Source: Yamagishiella unicocca
Lineage: Eukaryota > Chlorophyta > Chlorophyceae > Chlamydomonadales > Volvocaceae
Length of the DNA stretch: 64,000 nt
Direction: 5' to 3'
NCBI GenBank assembly: GCA_003116995.1
Contig: BDSL01000061.1
Span: 434,001 to 498,000, forward strand
The position numbers were made by a program, and so were the translations under genes. Numbering within the stretch: position 1 is the stretch's first letter; every line of letters begins with the position of its first letter. Positions 39,571-51,500 of the stretch are shown here, piece by piece. The notes under the pieces are model-generated. The model did no database searches and was not told where the DNA came from. It saw nothing but the letters and a program-made list of their open reading frames with translations.

Positions 39571-42500
39571 TCAGCACACCGCCACACCCCAGCTCACCTC
39601 GGAAAACGATGGCCGCGCGGATGGGTCCCGAGACAGGCAGGCCGCTACCAGCGAGGCGAGCGGTTGCGCTGCGGGCGCGTTGGCGGGCAGCACTGCCCAC
39701 GGGAGTGGACCGGCACCCGCCTCAGGTCCCGCCTCCATCAACTCATCGTCCGTTGCGTCCCCGGATGGGGACCAGCTGGGCCCCGCCGCGGCGGCCTGCT
39801 GCGCCCTGACGTGGAGGGCGCGGATGCGCTTGATGTGTGTGCCGTAGTAGAATTCAAGCAGCATGATGCCATACGCCCAGACATCGGCCGCCTTGGACAG
39901 GTGACCCTGGTCCAGTACCTCTGGGGCTGTGTAAGCGGGTGTGCCCTGCACACCGCGGCATAAGTGCAAAACGCTTCTTTTATCACACGCATATGCACAG
40001 GCGCAAAAGAAGTCCGCCTGCTGACGTGGCCGTGTTTGGGATGCAATGAGTGTTAGCCCGCGTAAATCGCGTCTCCCCTCCTGACACGTATGTGAAGTTT
40101 TCCTTCCCAATACGGACGATTCGCTCGCCGGCGCCTGCCCCCAAAAACAGCTGTTGACCGGCTGTACCTACCTGGAAATGGTTCGACGCGTGCGTCTGGC
40201 TCTCCGACATATGGATACTGCGCTTGCACATGCACATCCAAGGGAGTGGTTTTACACAGGCAGGTTGTGCGTAAGCAACCGTCGGAATAAAGAAGCCAGG
40301 TTTAAGATCTTCAGAAACCAGGGGTTTAAGGTTTCAGAAGTTTAGGGGTTCAAAGCTTAAAGGTTAGGGCTTCAAAGTCCCAAAGTTACGGTTTCAGATG
40401 CGGCTGGCAGGCAGCGTCGGCTGGCTTGCGTATTCTTACCTGAGGCCAAAGTCCGCAACCTTTGCCACCAACGGCGGCCTCCAGACACCAGCGAGCTGGC
40501 GCAGTAAGTCTGTGTCGTCGGCGGAGCCATCGTACGGCAGCTCGGGCCGACCGTCTAGGTAACGGCTGCAGCTGGCAAGCAGCACATTCTGCAGCAGGGG
40601 GCCACCCAACGGCAAGGCATCAAGCAATACCGGTAGGTGGAGTTCTACGGGTCATCGTATGCCTACTAGGCGGGGTAAGGGCCCCAGTCTAACAACTAGG
40701 GGTTGAGCCAGTTTCGTCCGCAATAAGATAGACATGGATACCAGCTCCCCGCCGATTGTGCGGGGTGAATAGCAGGCTAGCCAAGGCGCCTGTGCAGTTG
40801 CCTGGGTCTACCGTCGCTTACGTCCCCCACCATCCTGCAGCGAGCAGGCTGTGATCAAGTAAGCCTACCGCGGTGCTCAGGTCCCCATGCACGATGTTCT
40901 TGGCGTGTATGTGGTTCATGCCGCACGCCACGTCCAGAGCCAGCGTCAGCGCGCACAGCGCGGCGGCGCCGCCCGCCGACACGCTGCCCACCACACCGGC
41001 ACCTACACATGCACGACATCATTCGGCGACAACACTTACAATGAATTGCCGATTTGAGGGTGTCTGAACTACCGTACCCAAAGCATGGCAGTCCTTTGAC
41101 GTAGGTGCAGTAGCTAACATACATCACGGCGCGCATACGGTATCGTGTTGCCGCGCTTATCGTACGTGCATGATGCACGGAAGGTACGACAAGTACGGAA
41201 CGGATACTTACTCAGCGCGGCGGTGAGTGATCCTCCATCGCAGTACTCCTGTAGACGCACGTGGGTGAGTGGATGGGCAGCGAAGCGGCGAGGAGGAGGA
41301 GCACTGGGACAGCACGCACGCATGTATGTGGGTTTTGCACGCAGCAGCGAACAAAAAGGCTCCGCCAATCGAGCCGCGCGCCTGCTGTGTACACATCCAG
41401 TTCTGCGCCTGCTGGCGAGCTAAATCCTTCCAGCGGTTAGGTTCCTTGGTCAGTACCGTTTACAACGGCCCCCTACCCCCTGCCGTTCAACCTTAATTGG
41501 CTTATTCCCCTCTCCATGACCACAGGGCCGGTCGAGGACGTCCAATCCCACCTGGATAATGTACAGCTTGTACACCTCTCCCACGGTCGCCAAGGTCGCG
41601 CCACCTGGGCTGCCTTCTGGTTCCGAGACCTCGCCCTGTGCAGGTATGCCATGATGCGTGAAAACTGTCATCATTTATTCGGTTGCTTGGCTCGATGTCG
41701 GCGCAACTTCGTTTTCATCGTCCTCGTCCGGCAAACCTTGCGTGCTGGCACACCAGGAATGATGCGTCTACCCCCCGTTCGACTATTCTCGAACATAACC
41801 GCAAAGCAGACACGCTCACGAAATTTGCACGAGCACGCAGCCCCGCACCCTGCTGAGCGGTCCGTTTTCTCGTTTCTTTTTAACGCACAACATATCCTGT
41901 ATCCGCCATCCCAACAGCTGGCTCCGAACGAGGAAGACACATCCACCGGCTTTCCAACGAGCCTTTTTCCTTCACGCGCGCGCCGATTGCAGACAGCACG
42001 GTGTCGCTCGTCCCATCGCCTCAACCACCTACCGTTGGCATGTCGTGAGGTGCACCGTCAGTCGTGACTTGTCGGGCAACCGCCACCAGGGGAACTACTT
42101 CAGTGGAGTAGGTGTTGACCACGTGCTGATGCTGCAGGTTAAGAGGGTCAGAGGTTTCCGTTCGCTTCCTTGCTCCTTTCGTACAATAAATAATCGAAGT
42201 GCGCACGGGCACGGAAGTATCCACTCGTTTCCAGCTGCCAACGCAAAAAGACACTTAACTTGCCTGCAGGGATTTCGAGATGGCCGCCTCCAGGATGGCC
42301 CGCTGCCGCTGCTGTCCCTGCGGGGTTGCATACAAGGCAGAATAAGGAGCATACTCAGCAATGAAGCAAAGGTTTTGTTATGGGCTTTGGGCGTAAGGGA
42401 GTACGGTTTGCATCCCCGGGCGGCTTCACATGGGACATGAACGCCTGGATGCTCTACAGCAGCCGGCCGCTGAGGTGCGCAGGCATGGCGGCAGGTCCCT

Positions 42501-45500
42501 CCACCGCAGGTTGACGTCATCTTTGCACAGCTTAAGAATACATCGTTCATGACTCCATTATTCACACGCACGAGACGATCGGTTGGCGGCTTTCAGCAAC
42601 CATGGTTACGCGGGCAGTAAGCCACACATTATTATGTGCTTCGCGCCCACCTCGTTTCCTAAAAGCGCATCGTGCACCACCAGCTCCTTCACAGCCACGC
42701 GAAGGCCCCGCCAGGTGCCTGCCATCGTCAGCAGCGGCAGCGATATCTTTGTGCGAGCGCGGCGGGAGCCGCAGGAGCGCTGAGTTTGATGGAGGATGGG
42801 TACGGTTGCGTGATACGGATGCTTACTGAGCGACGAGAACGAAGCCACGCACGGGCAACAACGGACCAGGGAGCGGAGATGGCTAGTGGAAACTGCGATG
42901 TTGGGTGCGTGCACGCGCTGTTACAGTGTATGTCCACCCACCCAAATACACGACTCCGAAACTGCCTTTGCCCAGCAGGGCCGTAATCCGCAGCTGCTCC
43001 TGGCGACACGACAGCTCGGCCTGGAGGCGCGAATGGACATGAACCGTCAGCTCGGCGACAAAAGTGAAACCCAAGCAGGAAAGCTCAGCAATGGAATTAA
43101 AGCCCAAGCGGGACAGCTCAGCAATGAAAGTAAAACCAAATAAAGTAAGCAGCATTAATGGGGGTTATGTCGTTGCTAGGTGGCAGCTGACCAACACAAG
43201 CTCCTCGCTGGTAGTAGGCACCGCAGGCAGGTGGTTTATTGCGCGTTACATGTCTTACGGATGCGGTGGGAGGTGCAGGATTTGGGGATAAATCTAAAGC
43301 AACGCGCGTGCGGAGAGATTGAGGCAAGGGCGTGCGTGCTTACGTGAAGCTTGGAGATCGCGACGGCGATATCGACCTTTATGGTTCCAGCAGCGGTATC
43401 TGCAGGATATGATAAGAGCAGTGGACACAAGCCAAGCAGTTTGGTGAATGGACTTATTGGCGCGCAGCCCTATCATGGGAGAGCTACACCGCCTCTCCAA
43501 CTAGCAAAGAATGTGCAAGTGACAGTGCAGCACTGATAGATAGATAAACTACATCTTACCCCCTTTCTTGCTGCCCGTCAAGCCCTCCGCAAACTCGGTA
43601 GTGCCTGCGCCTGCCCTGTTGAAAAAGTTACCAAAGCCACAAGCATCATCATGTGTTATTGCGCAGCCCACCCAACCCTCAGCAGCAGGAGCTGGTGCAA
43701 ATTAAGTAGCAAGAATTAGTCAGCTCGAGAGGATCGCTCGATGCACAGGACCAGATCCATGCATCACTCTTGTTTATCCAACGCTGATCTAAACATCCCC
43801 CAACTCGGTTTCATAACTGCTGATGACGTGCCTCAATTTCATGCGGCCACGCACACAAGACGCGAACACCCGCAGCGGTTGGTGGGAACGCGTTGCTGCT
43901 ACCCAACCATTCCAGCGCTGTACCCCGTCCATTCACGTACGTTCTCCCTTCGAATACGCCTATCATGCATACACGTCTCGCATCAGGCATGCATGCGCGC
44001 TTGGACACACGTCCATTACTTGCTTTGAATACACGAGTTTTCGCCTTCCTTTCTTAAGATTGTACATTAACACGTCCTAACAATGCGCGAGACACCTTTC
44101 TATCGAGCCGCTATATATAATACCGCCATTCTGCAGCACCTGATGTAGGCGCTGAGCTTCTCCTCGATCTCCAATATGAGCGGCGCGGTGGACATGACAA
44201 AAGGAGGCATGTCGGTCATCTCGCCCCCGGTCCCCGCAGCAATGATGGTGCGGTTGGATTGTTGCTGCTTCTGGCTGCTGCTGAGAACTGCTGGTGCTGG
44301 CTGCGGCGCGTAGTGCGGGGTCGCCTGGACACCATCCCCGATGAGGGAACGGCCACCCGTCCCGTCCCCAGCATCTACGGGAGTGCGTTCAGACCGCTCA
44401 TTCCCAGCCGTACGCAGCGCCAACACCGCTCCAACAGCGCCATATTTAACGAAAACAGTTGCTTCCAGTGCCCACGTGTCGAGGCCCTCAGGACCCGCAA
44501 CAGGACGCGGTGCCTGCTGATCTATCGTTCTGCATCCGCCTTTGGAGCCGTCCGCTGCTGCAGCAGCACTGCGCTGCCGCCGTCTCCGAAACCAAAGCCA
44601 CACAAGCACTCCGATCAGAGCCAGCGCTGCTGCACATCCGACTGACACCCCAACGGCAATCCCCATGGTGTTAGTGCTGCTGGAGGACGGGGGGACTCCA
44701 GTAGAGCCTGGCGGCGGTGGCGGTGACGGAGCTACCCATGATTCGTAAACTGGTGGCGAGGTGGAATTGGCCGGCTGGCCCCACACCAGCTTGGCTAACT
44801 CCAGGTAGTCACCAAACCAGCCCTGAACAGCCAATATGTGTGTATGGGGGCGCGAGTCGGGGAGTGGTTTAGCAACTACGTACACAATACCCGCTTCGCT
44901 TTGGCGTTTTGAATGTGACCAAGTGTATTCTGTTTTAGAACGTCAACAGTGAAAACGTACCAATATCAAGGACTAGAAAGGAAAACACCGCTAACGTTCA
45001 AGACGCCGAACGAAGCGAGAGGTATTGAAAGATCGCTTTCCGTTGGTAGGCTTATGTAGGCAAGCGAGCGTACCCTTAATAGCGCCGAAGTACAAGTATT
45101 GTGTACGTCCATTAGCGGCGTAACCAAAACGAACGACGGTGTTATGTATACAGGGAGATGCGAACGAAGCAAATGATGATCGCTATGGAGCACCTGTAAA
45201 ATGCCCGCCCGTCCGGCTGAAACGCCTACCCGTTATTCTGCTGGTGCCGTTCCCCGCACTACGTACGATAATCCCCGCACTAAGGTAATATAATCCCGAT
45301 AAAGGATTTCGAGGACATAAGTAATACGCGAAACGGCGCCGACCGGTCTGCGCAAAACGCTGACCGATCCAACCACCCACCAGCCCTAAGACCTCGCTAA
45401 ACCCGTTTCCCAGGGGACGCAATAAGTATGTTTATCAGCAGGTCCAAGCAGGTTTCCTATACAGGCAAACTGCCTCGGCTGTGCTCAGTTAGGCTAGACT

Positions 45501-48500
45501 GACCTCCAGTCCAACCAGGTAGCCCCCAGGCGGCGCCACCTCGAGGAAGGGTGTGCTGCAGAGTGAAGTGACGAGGAACGGCGTGGTCCACAACCGGCCC
45601 TTGCTGGTATGGAACACCAGCCGCTCCACGTATCCCCCCGCGCAGCCGCTGACGGCCAAGACCACCTCCCCGGGGGCCAGTTCCATCACATGCCAGCCGG
45701 TAGAACTGACGGTCCCGCCAGAAACGGTGTCCTTCTCCTGCTGCTGCAAGTGTGCGCCTTCCTCGCTCTGCAACCGCAGCTGCAGCGCCGACACGACAGC
45801 CGCAGAGTCGGTCTCATTAGAAAGCTGAGCGGCGATGCTGACGCCGATGGCCATAATCTGACGGTAGACGACAGGTGGAAACACCACGCTGAAGCTGCTG
45901 CTAGTGCTGGTGCTGCTGGGGCTTAAGGACTTGGTCGATGCCCCGGTTGGAAGGGTGGTCGTGTTGTCACCCGTTGTCCCTAGGCTTACTTGGCACCATC
46001 TACTGCCCCCGTAAGGCCCGCCACCCAAGCTGTTGGACTTCGATAACGTGTGCGGACCTGGAGGTAATAAGGAGCGAGTACGACACGGGAGGAAACATAC
46101 GTCGCATCCGAACGCATCAAACCTGCGCTCCTCTTCAATACTACCCGTAGGGTGCACGTTGTGTGGCTCCAGTAGCCGGTCCCCGCCCCGCTCAGCAAGC
46201 CGTACTACGCAGCAGGCAATGCGCTCCGCCAGCCAGCGTAACCCATTCATCACCTGCCGTGGAGCGCACGGTGTCCGCAGTCGGCATAAGGCCCAACCGC
46301 GCCAGAGTGCTCGAGGTTTCGGACGCGGCGGCCTTGCATATGACGATGGCATTGATGGTGCACTCCGAATCTGCAAATTGGTGGCTGAACAAATCTTTGG
46401 CGTTCGATATGCCGTATGCCGCCCGCATACAAATGCCTAGCTGCGAAACCTCATCGTCCACGTCAACCCAGAAGTAGCCTGCAGGTAGGTCGGCAACAAA
46501 TTCGGGGAGTGTAGGGACGACATGCACGGTACGCGGCGGGGAGTATGTATGGGGGCGGCGGCGTAGGCAAGCCTGGTAAACTGTCGATAACAATACCAGT
46601 GTGCGTGGTTAGTGCCTGTATGTACAGACAGAAACGGCGCTCCTCTGCTGTGTGATTGCCTCCGGCCCAGCAACCAGCTTGTAGATAAGTGCTTGTTGCT
46701 TGATAAGGCGACAGGCAAGAAACGTGACCATACGGCTGGTAACATCGATACTCCCAGCCGTGCAGCAGGTTGCCGCACGTTTGACCCTACTCTGCAGCAG
46801 CAGCACGCTCGGCGCAGTCCTCCTCCGCACGTACGAGCGAGGCGTACCATTGGCAGTGACGTATGAATACGCGTCCCTCCGCACGTCCATGGTTGTCGCC
46901 CAATCCAGGGTGTCTCTTATCGTGACCATCGACCAAGAGAACCCCATGTACGTACTGTTCCTACGTTGTGGGGGAATAGAGAAGGAAAGCGACGTCGTGC
47001 GGATGGACGGATGGATGAGCCAAGACATGATATATAAACAATCAACATAAAAAATGCTAAAGGTTGATACTGGCATCGCGCGTGACGGCGTCAGGAAAAA
47101 ATGGAACTGAAGTCCCCATCCACCGCAGGAACCCCACGCGATCGTACGTGCAGTACGCTTTTGCAGCGTTGTACGGCATCTGTGTGTCGTTCTTTGCCAT
47201 GTAGACCACGACGGTATCGACGGCCGAAGAGCTATTGCCGGCGGCGGCAGCCGTGCCGGCGGCGGTCTGCTGTTGTGGCGGCGGCAGCGACCTAATGAAT
47301 TGGATGATTGGCTTATCAGGAAGCGTCGAACACAGCCCATAGCCCCTGATGCAGGACACCTGCATGGTTAGTGGGCGCAAAGACGGCCCGAGTAAGCAAT
47401 GACCATGTACGGCACGAGCAAACGTGCTCGCTCGCTCGCCACCGAGCGAAATAGTTTTCTGCTATCCTCAATAATGCACCCAAATACGTCCCGCGGCCCG
47501 TATACTAATGGCCCAGCTTATTAGACTATAGGTGTGGCATCGGTCGGTCGTACCTGACAAGCCGGCAGGCTCGCAGCGCAAGTGCGGTAGGTCAGGGAGG
47601 AGTTGAGCCGCAAGTTTCCGCCGCAACACGTGTTAGAGGGACATACGAGTCCGTACTCCTCCCCGCACGCGACTGCAGCATCCTCCCTGACGACTGAGCT
47701 GCTGGCCAGGGGCAAAGATCCGGGACAGAAGCCCGGAGTGGCTGCGGTCACAGTAGGCGGTGGGCTCACTTGGTACGTGGGTGGACCGCTGTCGTTAGGG
47801 GCTGCCCACACCAGCTGCACCTGCGTGTATAGATACACGTTGGTGTTGGCGGTCGTTTCTCGTTGAGGACGCAAGTAAGATACACACGCACGCACCACCA
47901 GGGAATCTGCTGCTGATAAATTCATTACAGCACCTACATCAAGCGAATATCAGAACGTACATTGTTCACATGCGCATGCCTCCGTTTCTGTATTATTTTG
48001 GTGGATAAATACATGCACAAAGTATTGTTTCTTAGACTAGACATGGCGCTTTGTTTTGGCGTCAATTCAGGCGGCATTGCGGGATTTCATACGCAAGACC
48101 CTCAAGGCAACCACGCAGAGAACGCTGAAAGCAGATGCAACATGCCGCCGGCGATTAGCAAAGACCTCAAAACAGCGTAGCGCATTGACGGCGCTAGTGT
48201 ATGCGTCGTCGTCCCGTCGTCGATAATGGAAATCAAGAAGTCCATCACTAGCCAGCCAAGTGCATTTCCAAATATAACGACCTGCGCGCCGCAAATTTGT
48301 CCACCACACAGCTATGCAACCACACCTGCCGCGCAAATGTACGCTCCCAAGCAGCATACCTGATTGATCCACGCCATGTCAACTGGGCGCAGTCCGTTTG
48401 CGGGAAAAGATGACCGCAGCGACGGGTCCATGTAAGCACCGGCCAGGCCCGCCAAGTAACCCCTAGCGGGTGCATCCTCCCTGCCGCGCGCAATTTATTA

Positions 48501-51500
48501 TCAGCAGGCAATACGCACGGGAACTTTGCGTTGATAATGATTCCTCCCCTTATCGGCACATACGCATAAACAATAACCCAAGACTTGGTTGCTATGATTA
48601 TTACGTATCCAGTACTGGCTAGCTACCGAGTAACAGTACTCATTGTTTTTGCGAAAAACAATGCACGCTGCCGCCGTATGGTTAACGCCAAAGTCGGCCA
48701 GTTAGGGAATAATATAACATAAAGGGGTCATCTGTACTATTGACCGCATTTAGGATAAGATACCCATCCGCGCCCACAACCATTCAGTGAATAACGCCAG
48801 CCGCCATTAATAATAATTTACCTAAACCAAGACGTGCAGCCACCGCGCCCAAGCTGGTATTGCCTGCCGCTCCGGGTGATAAAGAACAGCATTTCGAGCT
48901 CTCGCGTTCGGAAGCAGCCCTGTGGATGGACGAATGGATTACGATACTCGCGCAACGGCGTCGCATTTTACGTTGTACGCTCACATAGGTATGTCGTACC
49001 TGCACGGTGACAATGTAATCATGGTACGGGCCGACGAAGTAAGCCTCGTAAGGCTGTCCTGCACGCGCAAAGCCGCGCGCGCGCGCCACACATACATCAG
49101 TAAACAACCCGGTATGGCTGGGTCATTGACACGTGCCCCTGCAAACTGCCATCCTATCATTAGCACGATATATATGAATGGCAAACCTTCTTAATGTTAC
49201 ACTTATTAGCTGGCGAATGAATGCGCCCTAACATGCTCGATCGCCTCTACCTGCTGCGGCTAGTCAGCAATGCAATAATCTAGTGCCGCTTGCTTGCAGC
49301 TCTATCTGCACAGCACTGCTGCTGCGACGATCCCTGCACCCACTTGGATCGATTGGGATGACGGTGCTGTCCGCGCCCACGACATCCGTGATGAGCGCCG
49401 AGTTCAAAAACAGGCGCCATGCGTCCGCGTTAGTCTCCTCCCGCAGCAGCTTTACTGTCACCAACTTGTTGTTGGCGGCCCTGCGAGCGAGTAAGGCATG
49501 CAAGCACGTACGCACATACACCGCCGGTTTTGGCGTTTCTCCCTCCACGCAATGCAATACGCGTCGACGTAACTTCAGTGCTGTAACATCTTATTATGTA
49601 TGTAAAGTATTATCCATAATAACGGCTGATTCACAATTGACGGGAGAAACACGGCATACAAAAGTGCGGGTGGCTAGAGCAACGGCAGCAAGTAATGAGA
49701 TATTCCACGCCCACAACGTTAGTTCCAGCAGTGACCGTGCGTGCGTTGGATGCAAGAATATAAATGTGTCCATGCATGTTCACTCATTCATCAATCGATC
49801 GTCATGGCGCGCGAACGGACCTGTACAGGGCCGAGACCACAGGCCCAAAGCGCCAGAACTGGTCTGAATCATCGAATCTGATGGTTACGTTTGGTGGAGG
49901 GTTGGCGTCTCCCACCACAAGGCCCGAGCGGACCAGCGACAGGCCACTCTCGGCAGCGCCTTGCTGGTAGGTGCTGGGCTCCAGGGCTGACGGAGCACCT
50001 GCCGTGAGGTAGCGCCGGTGCCACTCCGATGAAGACTGCGTGCAGGCGGACGTGACACGGATCTACAATCCTGGCGCACCCCGGATGTATCTGAAATGCG
50101 CACACTCTATCTGCTGCTGCTGGTCCGTCCGTCGTCATCTGCGTGGTATTTTCCTATAGGATGAACCTAACACGTCGCCATAAATAAACCTACGTACATA
50201 AAGTAGCTAGCTTGCGGTCGGTGTTCAAATATGTAGAGCTAGTTGCGTGATGAGTAGCCAGCAGATAGTGTAGTGCGAGGATATACTGTATGCCCCTTAG
50301 AGGGTGCATACATACAAGCATAACTACAAGACGAATAACATCATCGATTAACAGCAGCTCCCTTGAGAGCGTTATTCGCACAACAGATAGTGATGACGAC
50401 CGAGCGGCTTACTGTTAGTCCGTTCCTTAGCACCATGCTCTCCTCCACGCAGAAGTACGTCAGCCGCCAGGCGCACGGCCGGTCGGATGTCTGAAAATAC
50501 GTTTTTGGCTGTGTTTCGCTGAAGATGTACGTGAGGGCTCGACAAGCACGGTACCTGCATTTCAAAACAAAAAGGAAAAAGCGTGCGTATGCGATTCGCT
50601 GGTTCTAGTAGCAGTACAACGCCACCGCACGTACGGCGGCGAGATATCTGTTTGCTGCGCAGTGTACGTGCTGTATGTACTTAAAAGGACATTCTACATA
50701 GCAGGAGGGCGGGCGTCGGGACGTGGACAAGCAACATACACCATCGATGCATTCTCCGACCCCAAACGCCTCCGTCCCACGCATCACACCTGGCCAGGTC
50801 TCACCTCAGATAATAATCCTGCGCCTGGGCACAAATGAGGTGGTGGAGCCTAGTCCTATGGCACCCCAAACGAAAGCACTGGAGACATATCGCAAGCAAT
50901 TGCGCGACGACCACTACACTCGGCGGCGTTGCTTGCTTGGGCAATATAGATCGATCAATGTCGATGAAATTACTTATACATTACATATGGACGTTCTATT
51001 CGATCCAGCAACTTGTGGGGCGCGCGTACGTTCATTTGGAGCGTAAGCGATGCATGGTTACTTATAATAACACGCACACAAGCACCACCCACCCACTTAC
51101 TCGTCCCATGACCACACGTCCCATCCCTCCTGCTCTTTGGGGCTTGCTTCGGTGACGCTACTGATGGAAGTCACCACAATCTGTTAGGGTAGGCGGGGGA
51201 CATGGTTTCGGAGTCATGGACAAATAAATAAGTAGATTTCGGAGCCATGGTACAAACGGCAATAACTAACTATGTAAACAAGGACACTATCCTAGCTACA
51301 TGTATGCACCAACATAACATGCATGGTAACCAGGAATAATGGAACTACTGATGACCAGCAGCAGGCAGCTAGCTACGAATACCTAGCTGCTCCTGGCGTT
51401 CTGAACGTAAGCATTTTCCCCTTCATTCGCAGCGGAAACGTTTCCTGGGAAGGGCAAATTCTCGAACAAAGTAAGTACAGCCGTGCTCCGTCTGTTTGAC

